A DNA stretch of 64,000 bases from Cellulomonas pakistanensis (GTDB lineage Bacteria > Actinomycetota > Actinomycetes > Actinomycetales > Cellulomonadaceae). Of this stretch, positions 35,104-44,395 are shown piece after piece. Location: assembly GCF_016862755.1 (NCBI RefSeq), contig NZ_BONO01000009.1:1-64000 (forward strand), written 5' to 3'. Made by a program: the position numbers and the translations under genes. A model generated the notes under the pieces. That model did not search any database. It was not told where the DNA came from and saw nothing but the letters and a program-made list of their open reading frames with translations. The number at the start of each line of letters is the position of its first letter. Within the stretch, counting starts at the first letter, position 1.

Positions 35104-38100
35104 GTGACCGCCAGCACGCTGCACCCCGGCGCGCCCACCACGGGCTCGCTCCCCGCCGCCGCGCCCGCGACGGCGGTCGTGGTGACCCGCGGCGTGACGC
35201 CCTTCCTCGCGACGACGCTCCGTGCGATCGCCGCCCAGACCCGCGCCCCGGCGCGGGTGCTGCTGGTGGACGCGGGCGACCGCCCCGACCCCGGCCTGGC
35301 CGCGGTGCTGCGCGACGCGGGGCTGCCGGCGGGCACGACCACGCTCCTCACGGCCCCCGGCGCCCGGTCGTTCGGCGAAGCCGTCCGCACCGCCGTCGCC
35401 GCCGAGGCCGAGCTGCCCGGCGGCGGCACCCGCTGGCTGTGGCTGCTGCACGACGACGCCGCGCCGGCCCCGACGGCCCTCGCCGAGCTCGTCCGCGCGG
35501 TGCAGGCCGCGCCCTCCGTCGGCGTCGCCGGCGTGAAGCAGCGGACCTGGACCGCGCCGGCGCGGCTGCTCGAGGTCGGGGTCCGCACCTCGCGCTCCGG
35601 GCGCCGGATGACCGACATGGAGCCCGGCGAGGTCGACCAGGGCCAGCACGACGGGCGCGAGGACGTGCTCGGCGTCGGCGTGGTGGGCGCGCTGGTGCGC
35701 CGGGACGTGTGGACGGAGCTCGGCGGCACCGACCCCGCGCTCGGCCCGTTCGGCGACGGGCTCGACCTGTCCCGCCGCGCGCGGCTCGCCGGGCACCGGG
35801 TGCTCGTCGTGCCGTCGGCGGTCGTCCGGCACGCCCAGGCGGCGTACCACGGCCTGCGCGACCCGGGCACGGACCCGGCCTCGATCGTCGACCTGGACGC
35901 CGACGGCGAGCCCGACGGCGCCGACCCGCGTCGGTCGTTCGCCGCGCGCCGCGCCGCCCTGCTGCACCAGCGCCTGGTCTGGGCGCCGCTCCCGCTGCTG
36001 CCGCTGGTCGCCGTCATGGCCGTGCTGGCCGGCCTGGTGCGCGTGCTCGTCCGCGTCGCCACCAAGGAGCCCGGCCTCGCCGGGGCCGAGCTCGTCGCGC
36101 CCCTGCGCGCGCTGGGCCGCCCCGCCGCCGTCGCCCGCGCCCGCGCGCAGGCCCGCCGCACCCGCGCCGTGCCGCGCCGCGCCCTCCGGCCGCTGCAGGC
36201 CGACGGGCGCACCGTCTGGCGCCAGTGGCGCGACCGCCGCCTGACCCGCGCGGAGGCCCGCCGCGTCGTCCGCGCGCCGAGCGAGCTCGAGCTCCGGGAG
36301 CTCGCCGCGCTGGCGCTGCGCCGCCGCGTCGGGCTGGCCGTCGTGGCGGTCGCGCTCGTCGTCGTCACCGCGGCCGCGTTCGGCCCGCTCGTGCTGGGGA
36401 CGCTGTCCGGCGAGTCGCTGGTCGGGGGCGCGCTGGTCGCCTCCTCCTCCGGTCTCGGCGACGTGTGGGCCGCGGCGACCAGCGGCTGGGTCCCGGGCGG
36501 GCTCGGCTCGCCGGGGCCTGCGGACGCGCTGGTCGCGGCGCTGCTGCCCGGCACCGCCCTCGCCGGGGGCAGCCTCGGCACCGCGCTCGCCGTCCTGGTG
36601 CTCGGCTCCGTGCTGCTGTCCGGGCTGGGCGCGTGGTTCGCCGCCGGCGCCGCCACCCGCTCCGTCGGCGTGCGCGCGTGGGCGGCCGTGGTGTGGGCCG
36701 CGCTGCCGAGCCTGCTGCTCGCCGCGGGCCAGGGCCGCGCGGGCGCGGTGCTCGTGCACGCCGCGCTGCCGTGGCTCGCGCTCGCGCTCGCCCGCGCCGT
36801 GGGGGCGCAGCAGGCCGACGTGGTGCTGCCGGGCGTCGCGACCGCGGCGCGCGGGGCGGACGCGGAGGCGCCCGGGCGGGATCCGGGCGTCGAGGAGTGG
36901 CCCGACCCCGAGGCGTGGGCGCGCGCGGGCGAGACGACCAGGCGGCGGCGCGGGCGACGGGCCGCGGGGCGCGGCGGGCCGACCGCGACGGGGGCGACCC
37001 CGGTGGTCGAGGGCCGGGCGGACGCCGACCCCGGCCCGGGCGCCGAGGACGCGCCGGCGCGCGACGAGGCGGCCGACGTCACGCCGGTGCGCGGCACCCG
37101 GGTCGTCGCCGCCGAGGACCGGGACGGCACCGCCGGCGCCGTGACCGAGCGCGTGCCGGGCGGCGAGGGGGAGACAGGCGAGCGGGCCGCGAGCGAGCCG
37201 GGACCCGACGCGGACGCCGGGACCGCCGCCGTCGACCACGGCGGGGCCGGTGAGTCCGGCGAGGTGGCCGGCGCCGACTGGGACGCCGACCCTGCCCACG
37301 ATGCCGCCGCCGACCCCGCACCCGACGCCGACGCCCTGCCCGCCGCCCCCGAGCGCCCGTCCGGCTCGGTCGCCGCGGCCGCCGCCGCGTCGCTGGCCTT
37401 CGCCGCCGTCGCCGCGGGCGCCCCCGTGCTCCTGCTGCCCGGCGTGCTCCTGCTCCTCGTCGTCGCCGCGTGCGCCCCGCGCGGCCGCCGGCTCCGCGTC
37501 GTGCTCGCCGCCGTGCCGGCCCTGGTGCTGCTCGGCCCGACGCTCGCCGAGGCCGCGTCGCGCGGCGTCGAGGGCCTGCGGCTGCTCGTGGCCGACCCGG
37601 GCGCGCCGCTGGCGTCCGACCCCGTCTCGCCGCTCGCCGTGCTGCTCGGCGTGCCGGCCGACGCCGTCGCGCTCGTCCCGTCCTGGCTGCCCGGCTGGGT
37701 GCCGGACGCGGTCGTGACGTGGTGGCCCGCGGCGGCCGGCGCGGCCGTGCTGCTGCTCGCCCTGCTGGCGCTGCTGCGCGGGGCACCCGTGGCCCGCGTC
37801 GTCCGGCTGGGCTGGTTCGTCGCCGCCGTCGGGCTCGCCGTCGCGCTGGTCGCCAGCCGGGTCGGCGTCGGCGAGGACGGGGGCGCGGTCGTCGTCGGCT
37901 GGGCGGGCTCTGGGGTGTCGCTGGCCATGGCCGGGCTGCTCGCGGCCGCGGTGGCCGGCACCCGCGGGGCGCGCGCGTGGCTGGACCGGGCGTCGTTCGG
38001 GTGGCGCCAGGTGACGGCGGCGGTCGTCGCCGCCCTGGTCGTGGTGCTGCCCGCGGCCGCCTGGGCGGGCTGGGCGTGGCAGGCGCGGGACGGTGCCGCC

Positions 38101-39027
38101 ACCGACCTCACGACGATGGGGCGCGCCGTGGTGCCCGCCATCGGCCGGCAGACCCAGGAGTCGGCGGACGCGCCCCGCGTGCTCGCGCTGGCGCCGTCGG
38201 CGGGGGAGCCCGCCGCCGGGTCGGCCGGCGCGGTCGAGTGGCAGCTGCTGCGCGGCGACGGGCCGCAGGTGGTCGAGGACGCCGCGGCCGTGCGGAGCGC
38301 GCGGCTCGAGGGCCGGCTCGCCGACCCGGCACCGACCGAGGCCGACGACGCGACGGCGGAGGTGCAGGCGGTCGTCGGCACGCTGGCGGTCGGCTCGACC
38401 ACCGACGTCGCCGCCGACCTTGCCGCGCTCGCGATCGCGGACGTCCTCGTGCCGCCACTGCCCGCCGACCAGGACGGCGACGTGGTGCTCGAGCAGGCGC
38501 GCACCGCGCTCGTCGGGCGGCTGGACGCGACGCCCGGGCTCGAGCGGATCACCGAGGGCGACGCCGGCGTCATCTGGCGCGTGCAGCCCTCGGGCGCGTC
38601 CGTCGGCGAGCAGGCCGACGACGCCGCGGGCATGGCGGTCGTCACCGCGTGGGCGCGCCTGGTGCCGGACGCGTCGGCCACCCAGGACGCGGCGGGGCTC
38701 GCCTCGGCCGACGCGGTCGCGGTGCCCGCGCTCGCCGGCGTCGTCACGCGCGTGGACACCGCCATCGCCGCCGGCGACGCGGGCCGGCTGCTGGTGCTCG
38801 CCGAGCGCGCGGACGCGGGCTGGCGGGCGACGCTGGACGGCCGGCCGCTGCGCGCGGTGACCGACGGCTGGCGGCAGACGTTCGAGGTCGGGGCGGAGGG
38901 CGGCCGGCTGGTCGTCACGCACGCCGCCGGCGACCGCACGGCGTGGACGGTGGCGCAGGGGACGGTGGGTCTGCTGGCCGTCCTGCTCGCGCTGCCCGTC
39001 CGGCGCCGCCGGGCCGGGAGGCGCTGA
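35104..39027 (+). CDS. GT2 glycosyltransferase fused to large polytopic membrane protein
   Basis: 1307 residues. Residues about 20-260 are a GT2 domain (TRGVTPFLATTLRAIAAQT, LWLLHDDAAPAP, GVGVVGALVRRDVW). Membrane segments follow at about 290-320 and 405-560, then about 170 hydrophilic residues rich in Ala, Asp, Glu, Gly and Pro (about 575-745), more membrane segments to about 985, an extracytoplasmic domain, and a last membrane segment near 1280-1300. Architecture known from actinobacterial wall loci next to whiB2 and DUF5719; substrate not established. GTG 35104 is 26 nt after whiB. The long minus-strand open frames across it are GC artefacts. Confidence 0.85.
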   Translation: MTASTLHPGAPTTGSLPAAAPATAVVVTRGVTPFLATTLRAIAAQTRAPARVLLVDAGDRPDPGLAAVLRDAGLPAGTTTLLTAPGARSFGEAVRTAVAAEAELPGGGTRWLWLLHDDAAPAPTALAELVRAVQAAPSVGVAGVKQRTWTAPARLLEVGVRTSRSGRRMTDMEPGEVDQGQHDGREDVLGVGVVGALVRRDVWTELGGTDPALGPFGDGLDLSRRARLAGHRVLVVPSAVVRHAQAAYHGLRDPGTDPASIVDLDADGEPDGADPRRSFAARRAALLHQRLVWAPLPLLPLVAVMAVLAGLVRVLVRVATKEPGLAGAELVAPLRALGRPAAVARARAQARRTRAVPRRALRPLQADGRTVWRQWRDRRLTRAEARRVVRAPSELELRELAALALRRRVGLAVVAVALVVVTAAAFGPLVLGTLSGESLVGGALVASSSGLGDVWAAATSGWVPGGLGSPGPADALVAALLPGTALAGGSLGTALAVLVLGSVLLSGLGAWFAAGAATRSVGVRAWAAVVWAALPSLLLAAGQGRAGAVLVHAALPWLALALARAVGAQQADVVLPGVATAARGADAEAPGRDPGVEEWPDPEAWARAGETTRRRRGRRAAGRGGPTATGATPVVEGRADADPGPGAEDAPARDEAADVTPVRGTRVVAAEDRDGTAGAVTERVPGGEGETGERAASEPGPDADAGTAAVDHGGAGESGEVAGADWDADPAHDAAADPAPDADALPAAPERPSGSVAAAAAASLAFAAVAAGAPVLLLPGVLLLLVVAACAPRGRRLRVVLAAVPALVLLGPTLAEAASRGVEGLRLLVADPGAPLASDPVSPLAVLLGVPADAVALVPSWLPGWVPDAVVTWWPAAAGAAVLLLALLALLRGAPVARVVRLGWFVAAVGLAVALVASRVGVGEDGGAVVVGWAGSGVSLAMAGLLAAAVAGTRGARAWLDRASFGWRQVTAAVVAALVVVLPAAAWAGWAWQARDGAATDLTTMGRAVVPAIGRQTQESADAPRVLALAPSAGEPAAGSAGAVEWQLLRGDGPQVVEDAAAVRSARLEGRLADPAPTEADDATAEVQAVVGTLAVGSTTDVAADLAALAIADVLVPPLPADQDGDVVLEQARTALVGRLDATPGLERITEGDAGVIWRVQPSGASVGEQADDAAGMAVVTAWARLVPDASATQDAAGLASADAVAVPALAGVVTRVDTAIAAGDAGRLLVLAERADAGWRATLDGRPLRAVTDGWRQTFEVGAEGGRLVVTHAAGDRTAWTVAQGTVGLLAVLLALPVRRRRAGRR

Positions 39028-39028
39028 C

Positions 39029-40666
39029 ATGGACCCCACCACCCCTCAGCCGTCCGGCGAGCGCCGCACCGGCCGCGGCCGCGCCGCGCGCGTGCTGTCC
39101 GGTGCGCTGGTGCTCGCCCTGACCGGCGGGGTCGTGACGCTGGCCGCGGTCGCGCCCGCCGACGAGCCGGGCCGGGTGCCCGCTGCGGCCGTCGACGTCG
39201 ACCCCACCGCCACGACGCTGGTGTGCCCCGGGCCGCTGCAGCTCCCCGACGACTCGGTGTCGGGGGACGCGGCGTTCGACCGGGTGCCCGTCGCCCCGGT
39301 GGAGTCCGTGTCCGCGTTCGGCACGGCGCCGTCCGGGCCGGGGTCCCTGACGGTGCTGGGCGGGGAGCCCGTCGCGCTCGCGGACGGGACCGGCGTGGTC
39401 GAGCAGCCCGCCGCGGCGACGATCCTGCGGGCCGAGCCCGTCGACGGCGCGCCGGCGCTGGTGGCGGGCGCCACGTCGTCCGTCGTCACCGACGGCGACC
39501 TCCGCGGCCTGTCGGCGGCGTCCTGCGCCCGCCCGGCCGCCGACGTCTGGCTGGTCGGCGGCTCGACGGAGCTGGAGAGCACCGCGGACCTGGTCGTCGT
39601 GAACCCGGGCGCCACCGCCGCCGACGTCACCGTGGAGGCGTGGGGCCCGTCGGGCGCCGTGGACCTCGCGAGCGGCGGCAGCTTCCTGGTCGCCCCGGGC
39701 GCCGAGCGCGTCGTCTCCCTGCCGGGCGTCGCCGCCGAGCAGCGCCGGCTCGTCGCGCGGGTGACCGCCGCGGGCGGCCAGGTCTCGGCGTACCTGCAGG
39801 ACTCGCTGCTCGACGGCTTCACGCCGCGGGGCACCGACCTGGTCACCGCGGGGACCGCGCCGGCGACGACGCAGGTGGTGCCGGGCCTGTCCCTGCTCGA
39901 CACCGACGTGGACGCGGCAGACGCCGGCGCGCTCCGGCTGCTGGTGCCCGGTGACGAGGACGCGACGGTCTCGGTGCGGCTGCTCGGCCCGGACGGCGAG
40001 GTCGCGCTCCCGGGGGCCGACGACCTGGGTCTGCCGGCTGGCGACGTCACCGACCTCTCCCTGGGCGGCCTCGCCGCGGGCACCTACACCGCCGTCGTCG
40101 AGTCGTCGGAGCCGGTCGTCGCCGGGGCGGTGCTCGCACGAGAGGTCGACCCGGGCGAGCTCGACCAGGGGCCGCGCCTCGAGCGGGCCTGGGCGGCGTC
40201 GAGCGCCACCGGCGGCGGCCTGGTGGCCGTGCCGGACAGGACGCGAGGGCGGCTGTCGCTGACGGCCGTGCCGACGGGGGAGCCGGTCGCGCCGGTCCCG
40301 ACCGCGACGCCCAGCCCCGAGCCGACCGAGGGCCAGCGCCCCGACCCCGACGCCGAGGACGAGCCCGCCGGCCCGACGGTGACGGTCGCCGTGCGCGGCT
40401 ACGGCCCGGCCGGCGTCGCCGGCGAGGAGGACGTCGAGGTGCCCCTCGGCGCGACCGTCGCGCTCGACGTGCGGAGCCTCGGTGACGACGTGGTCGGCGT
40501 CGAGGTCGTGGCGCCCGACGACGGGACCGCGGAGCTCGCGTGGTCGCTGCTGGCGTCGGTGAACCGCCCGGACGGCCCGCTGTTCTCGGTGCTCTCGCCG
40601 CTCACGGACGCCGACGCGCAGGCGCAGGCGCGGGTGCGCGAGGGGTCGCGGCTCGGCCTCGACTGA
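39029..40666 (+). CDS. DUF5719 secreted/anchored protein
   Basis: 545 residues. One N-terminal membrane segment (about 24-45, after an Arg-rich start) with no lipobox, so probably a membrane-anchored extracytoplasmic protein. The body is beta-rich with repeated DLVVVNPGATAADVTV-type strands, characteristic of DUF5719, and a Pro/Thr/Glu linker near 410-440. ATG 39029 follows the upstream stop by one base, so both are co-translated; the two proteins probably work together in the envelope. Confidence 0.85.
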   Translation: MDPTTPQPSGERRTGRGRAARVLSGALVLALTGGVVTLAAVAPADEPGRVPAAAVDVDPTATTLVCPGPLQLPDDSVSGDAAFDRVPVAPVESVSAFGTAPSGPGSLTVLGGEPVALADGTGVVEQPAAATILRAEPVDGAPALVAGATSSVVTDGDLRGLSAASCARPAADVWLVGGSTELESTADLVVVNPGATAADVTVEAWGPSGAVDLASGGSFLVAPGAERVVSLPGVAAEQRRLVARVTAAGGQVSAYLQDSLLDGFTPRGTDLVTAGTAPATTQVVPGLSLLDTDVDAADAGALRLLVPGDEDATVSVRLLGPDGEVALPGADDLGLPAGDVTDLSLGGLAAGTYTAVVESSEPVVAGAVLAREVDPGELDQGPRLERAWAASSATGGGLVAVPDRTRGRLSLTAVPTGEPVAPVPTATPSPEPTEGQRPDPDAEDEPAGPTVTVAVRGYGPAGVAGEEDVEVPLGATVALDVRSLGDDVVGVEVVAPDDGTAELAWSLLASVNRPDGPLFSVLSPLTDADAQAQARVREGSRLGLD

Positions 40667-40685
40667 GCTCGCCGGGCGGGCGCGG

Positions 40686-41600
40686 TCAGCGCGCCGCGCG
40701 CAGCTCCACGACCTCGCGGAGCCGGAGCCCGGCCGAGACCGCCGCGCGCACCGGCCACTGGTACCACCGGTGGTACCGCCGGTGCAGGTAGCGCTCGGCG
40801 GACCGGTGGTGCGCGGAGATCATCGCGGCGGGCCTCGCCTTCCACGACACCCCGCCGACGTGGGTCACCCGGGCGGACGGCACGTAGACGTTCGGCCGCC
40901 CGGCGAGCGCCAGGCGCTCGCCGAGGTCCACGTCCTCGAAGAACATGAAGTAGTCCTCGTCGAACCCGCCGACCGCCTCGAACGCGTCGCGGCGCAGCAG
41001 CAGGCACGCGCCGGACAGCCAGCCCGCGTACCGCTCGGTCCCGGCGGTCTCCTGGCGGCGCTGGTAGGCGCGGGTCCACGGGTTGCCCGGCCACACCTTG
41101 CCCAGCACGGCGTGCCCTGCGCCCTGGGTCAGCGAGGGCAGCTCGCGCGCCGACGGGTACACGGTGCCGTCCTCGTTGAGCAGCGCCGGGCCGAGCGCGC
41201 CGGCGTCCGGGTGCCGCGCCGCCGCGTCCAGCAGCGTGTCGAGCGACCCCGGCTCCCAGACGACGTCCGGGTTCGCCACCACGAGGAACGGCTGCGTCGC
41301 CCCGCGGGCCCCCGCGTTCGCCCCGCCGCCGTAGCCCAGGTTCTCGCCGGTGCGGACCACCCGGCCGCCGGCCTCGGCGGCGACGCGGTCGGCCACCTCC
41401 GGGTCGGTGCCGTTGTCGACCAGCACCAGCTCGACCGGGGCGGACGTCGCGGCGGCCAGCGAGCGGGTGAAGTCGGGCAGCTCCGCGCCGGGGTGGTAGA
41501 CGACGCTGACGACCCGGACGGCCGGGCGGGCCGCGGGCTCCCGGACCTGGTCCGGGGCGGGGGAGGCGGGGGCGCGGCGCGGCTCGGGGGTGGTCGTCAT
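40686..41600 (-). CDS. wbbL: WbbL-type rhamnosyltransferase (GT2)
   Basis: 304 residues. RVVSVVYHPGAELPDFTRSL, LVDNGTDPEV, NLGYGGGANAGARGA, VVANPDVVWEPGS and YFMFFEDVDLGERLALAGR match N-acetylglucosaminyl-diphospho-decaprenol L-rhamnosyltransferase, which in mycobacteria builds the linker between peptidoglycan and arabinogalactan. In a Cellulomonas-like cell the product would be a rhamnose-containing wall linker; the assignment relies on motifs and on the conserved rml/manB/whiB context. ATG 41600. Confidence 0.85.
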   Translation of the reverse strand: MTTTPEPRRAPASPAPDQVREPAARPAVRVVSVVYHPGAELPDFTRSLAAATSAPVELVLVDNGTDPEVADRVAAEAGGRVVRTGENLGYGGGANAGARGATQPFLVVANPDVVWEPGSLDTLLDAAARHPDAGALGPALLNEDGTVYPSARELPSLTQGAGHAVLGKVWPGNPWTRAYQRRQETAGTERYAGWLSGACLLLRRDAFEAVGGFDEDYFMFFEDVDLGERLALAGRPNVYVPSARVTHVGGVSWKARPAAMISAHHRSAERYLHRRYHRWYQWPVRAAVSAGLRLREVVELRAAR

Positions 41601-41612
41601 GGCCGGGTCAGG

Positions 41613-42092
41613 CTACCGCCCGTCCCCGTGCTCCGGGTCGACCTCCTCGGGGGAGCGCCCGAGGAGGTGGGCGACCTGCTCCACGACCACCTCGTGCACC
41701 ACGTCCGCCAGCTCGTCGGCGTCGACCGCCCGCGACTCGACCGGCCGCCGGTAGACCACGATGCGGGGGGGCAGGCCGGGCTGGGACGGGAAGGACCGGC
41801 CGAGCGGCACGCCCCCGGACTCCCACGGCGCGGGGTCGGACGGCGGCACGTCCTCCACGGCGAACTCGACGCCGTCCAGGTACTTGCCCCACCGGGCCTC
41901 GAGGCGCTCCACCGAGTCCAGCACGAGGTCGTCGAACCGCTCGGCGCGGGTGCGGTGGGCGGGCAGCGTCGACGGCAGCAGCGGGCCCCGGATGCCGCGT
42001 CCGCGGCGGTCGCGGCGCCGGACCGCGCCGACGCGGGGGGCGGGTCCGCCGGGGGTGCCGGGGACGGCGGGGACGTGCCGACGGGGTGCCAC
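41613..42092 (-). CDS. Zincin-like metallopeptidase family protein
   Basis: 159 residues from GTG 42092; a TTG at 42116 would add eight. The C-terminal half carries VVHEVVVEQVAHLLG, the HExxx...H-type zincin-like site of this small family (cf. the mycobacterial neighbour of DUF3499). The N-terminal about 40 residues are Arg/Pro-rich and probably disordered. Divergent from DUF3499, as often seen. Activity as a peptidase has not been shown for the family to my knowledge. Confidence 0.8.
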   Translation of the reverse strand: MAPRRHVPAVPGTPGGPAPRVGAVRRRDRRGRGIRGPLLPSTLPAHRTRAERFDDLVLDSVERLEARWGKYLDGVEFAVEDVPPSDPAPWESGGVPLGRSFPSQPGLPPRIVVYRRPVESRAVDADELADVVHEVVVEQVAHLLGRSPEEVDPEHGDGR

Positions 42093-42152
42093 CCGCGCAC
42101 TGTATCCGGGTGACAACGCGGGTCGCTCGCGCTGTCCCGGCCCTGGCGGCGG

Positions 42153-42158
42153 TAGGTT
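42153..42158 (+). promoter_or_regulatory. -10 element, leaderless promoter of DUF3499 gene
   Basis: TAGGTT seven bases before GTG 42166. Confidence 0.6.
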
Positions 42159-42165
42159 CTACCCC

Positions 42166-42549
42166 GTGAGACCCGTCCGCCAGTGCTCCCGCACCGCGTG
42201 CGGTCGTCCGGCGGTCGCGACCCTGACGTACGTGTACGCCGACTCGACGGCCGTCCTCGGCCCGCTCGCCAACCTCGCCGAGCCGCACTCCTACGACCTG
42301 TGCGCCGAGCACGCCTCGCGCCTCACCGCCCCCCGCGGGTGGGAGGTCGTCCGGCTGACGCCCGAGTTCGTCGAGACCGGCCCGAGCCACGACGACCTGC
42401 TCGCGCTCGCCGACGCGGTCCGCGAGGCCGGCCGCCCCGCGCCGCGGCACGCGGCCGCCGTGCCGGACGGGCTGCCGCCGGCGACCGAGCTCGGCGACAC
42501 CGAGCGCCGCCGCGGGCACCTGCGGGTGCTCCGGGGCGAGGAGGGCTAG
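42166..42549 (+). CDS. DUF3499 family protein
   Basis: 127 residues. VRPVRQCSRTACGRPAVATLTYVYADSTAVLGPL and YDLCAEHASRLTAPRGWEVV are diagnostic; Cys7, Cys12, Cys46 and a nearby His suggest a zinc site. The second half is variable and charged. Function unknown; conserved in actinobacteria between the metallopeptidase and phosphomannomutase genes. GTG 42166 is set by the leaderless promoter. Confidence 0.88.
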   Translation: MRPVRQCSRTACGRPAVATLTYVYADSTAVLGPLANLAEPHSYDLCAEHASRLTAPRGWEVVRLTPEFVETGPSHDDLLALADAVREAGRPAPRHAAAVPDGLPPATELGDTERRRGHLRVLRGEEG

Positions 42550-42555
42550 CCCGCG

Positions 42556-42849
42556 ATGGCCGGAGCAGGGGGCGCCTCGGCGGGACGCCGCAAGGGGCGT
42601 CGGGGCGAGCCCGAGCCGACGCCCCTCGGCTCGCTGAGCCAGGCCGGGCAGGGGCACGCCCCCGGGACCGACGCGTGCGAGGTGTGCGGGTCGGCCCGGC
42701 TGACCCGGCTGCACCTGGCGCTCGCGGACGGGACGGACGTGACGTTCGTGTCGTGCCACGAGTGCGAGCACCGGGCGTGGTTCCCGCTGGACGGGGGCGG
42801 GACGTCGCTGAGCCGGGACGAGGTCGTGCGGCGGTCGAGCCGGGGCTGA
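42556..42849 (+). CDS. Small zinc-ribbon protein
   Basis: 97 residues. Two Cys pairs, DACEVCG and SCHECEH, flank a beta hairpin, forming a likely zinc ribbon; the N-terminal 35 residues are basic and low-complexity. Seven bases after DUF3499, so co-transcribed. No family name recognised; the C-terminal ribbon is plausible as a nucleic-acid or protein contact module. Confidence 0.72.
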   Translation: MAGAGGASAGRRKGRRGEPEPTPLGSLSQAGQGHAPGTDACEVCGSARLTRLHLALADGTDVTFVSCHECEHRAWFPLDGGGTSLSRDEVVRRSSRG

Positions 42850-42913
42850 CGCGGGTCCCGTCCGGGCGGACGGTTCAGCCCCTGCGGGGCGGCCCTACGA
42901 CACACCGATGGGA

Positions 42914-42919
42914 TACCGT
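42914..42919 (+). promoter_or_regulatory. -10 element, leaderless promoter of manB
   Basis: TACCGT six bases before GTG 42926. It decides the start in favour of 42926 over the upstream ATG 42908, which lies within the promoter. Confidence 0.6.
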
Positions 42920-42925
42920 GACGCC

Positions 42926-44395
42926 GTGCCTGAGACCTCCGCGCTCCCCGACCTGACCGGCCTGATCAAGGCGTACGACGTCCGGGGCACCGTCCCGGAC
43001 CAGCTGAACGCCGACGTCGCCCGCGCGATCGGCGCGGCCTTCGCCGACGTCGTCGTGCTGCCGGAGGCCGCGGACGGCGCGCGCCCGCGCGTCGTGATCG
43101 GCAACGACATGCGTCCGTCGGGGCCGGAGCTGGTCGGCGCGTTCGCCGAGGGCCTGGCGGCGCGGGGCGTCGACGTCATCACGATCGGGCTCTGCTCGAC
43201 GGACGGGCTCTACTTCGCGTCGGGCAAGCTCGGCATCCCGGGCGCCATGTTCACGGCCAGCCACAACCCGGCCGAGTACAACGGCATCAAGCTGTGCCGC
43301 GCGGGCGCGCGGCCGGTCGGCCAGGACTCCGGCCTGTCGCGGGTGCGCGACCTCGCGGCCGAGTACCTGCGCGACGGCGTGCCGACCCCGGCCGAGGGCG
43401 CGGCGACCGGCGAGGTCACGGAGCAGGACCTGCTGGGCGACTACGCGTCGTTCCTGCGCGGCCTGGTCGACCTGTCCGGCATCCGCCCGTTGAAGGTCGT
43501 CGTCGACGCGGGCAACGGCATGGGCGGCTTCACCGCGCCGGCGGTGCTCGGCACCGACGCCGGCCTGCCCGCGCTGCCGCTCGAGGTCGTCCCGCTGTAC
43601 TTCGAGCTCGACGGCACGTTCCCGAACCACGAGGCCAATCCGCTGGAGCCGGAGAACCTGCGCGACCTGCAGAAGGCGGTCGTCGAGCACGGCGCCGACA
43701 TCGGCCTGGCGTTCGACGGCGACGCCGACCGCTGCTTCGTCGTGGACGAGAACGGCGACCCGGTCAGCCCCTCGGCGATCACCGCGCTGGTGGGCCTGCG
43801 CGAGATCGAGCGGGAGAAGGCGGAGGGCCGCACGCCCACCGTGATCCACAACCTCATCACCTCCATGGTGGTGCCCGACCTGGTGACGGCGGCCGGCGCG
43901 AGGGCCGTCCGGACCCGCGTCGGCCACTCGTTCATCAAGGCGCAGATGGCGGAGTCGGACGCGGTGTTCGGCGGCGAGCACTCGGCGCACTACTACTTCC
44001 GCGACTTCTTCTTCGCGGACACCGGCATGCTCGCCGCGCTGCACGTGCTGGCGGCGCTCGGCGGCCAGCCGCACCCGCTGTCGGCCCTCGCCGAGCAGTA
44101 CCAGCCGTACGTCGCGTCGGGCGAGATCAACTCCCGGGTCACGGACGTCGCCGCCGCCCGCGCGCGGGTCGTCGAGGCGTACGTCGAGCAGCAGGGCGCC
44201 GGCCCGGTCACCGTCGACGAGCTCGACGGCCTGACGGTGTCGCACTGGGACGGCCACCCGCAGTGGTGGTTCAACCTCCGGGCCTCGAACACCGAGCCGC
44301 TGCTCCGCCTGAACGTCGAGGCGGCGGACGAGGACATCATGGAGAAGGTCCGCGACGACGTGCTCGCCCTCGTCCGGCAGGAGGGCGAGGCGTGA
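42926..44395 (+). CDS. manB: Phosphomannomutase/phosphoglucomutase
   Basis: 489 residues. Converts mannose 6-phosphate to mannose 1-phosphate for GDP-mannose. IKAYDVRGTVPDQLN at the start, the phosphoserine loop TASHNP (Ser112), the Mg-binding DGDADR (264-269), and the sugar-binding GEHSAHYYF segment are present. The GTG start is inferred from the leaderless promoter. With manA it completes two of the three steps to GDP-mannose; the pyrophosphorylase is not in the window. Its stop overlaps the Trm112 start. Confidence 0.95.
   Translation: MPETSALPDLTGLIKAYDVRGTVPDQLNADVARAIGAAFADVVVLPEAADGARPRVVIGNDMRPSGPELVGAFAEGLAARGVDVITIGLCSTDGLYFASGKLGIPGAMFTASHNPAEYNGIKLCRAGARPVGQDSGLSRVRDLAAEYLRDGVPTPAEGAATGEVTEQDLLGDYASFLRGLVDLSGIRPLKVVVDAGNGMGGFTAPAVLGTDAGLPALPLEVVPLYFELDGTFPNHEANPLEPENLRDLQKAVVEHGADIGLAFDGDADRCFVVDENGDPVSPSAITALVGLREIEREKAEGRTPTVIHNLITSMVVPDLVTAAGARAVRTRVGHSFIKAQMAESDAVFGGEHSAHYYFRDFFFADTGMLAALHVLAALGGQPHPLSALAEQYQPYVASGEINSRVTDVAAARARVVEAYVEQQGAGPVTVDELDGLTVSHWDGHPQWWFNLRASNTEPLLRLNVEAADEDIMEKVRDDVLALVRQEGEA

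Noticed and set aside
36850-37330. Low-complexity stretch as a possible minisatellite or foreign insertion
   Set aside because: It stays in frame and has the same codon bias as its surroundings; no exact tandem unit was found.
35058-38939. 1293-codon minus-strand open frame rich in Ser/Thr/Ala
   Set aside because: Antisense frame of a GC-rich gene; no motifs, only Ser/Thr/Ala/Arg composition.
34645-39042. 1465-codon minus-strand open frame opposite the GT2-membrane gene
   Set aside because: Its composition is shadow-like (Arg/Gly/Ala/Gln repeats, no domain), and the plus-strand frame has clear GT2 and membrane features.
42061-42116. Longer start (TTG 42116) for the metallopeptidase gene
   Set aside because: GTG 42092 is a more usual start codon; neither has a ribosome site, so the difference is noted only.
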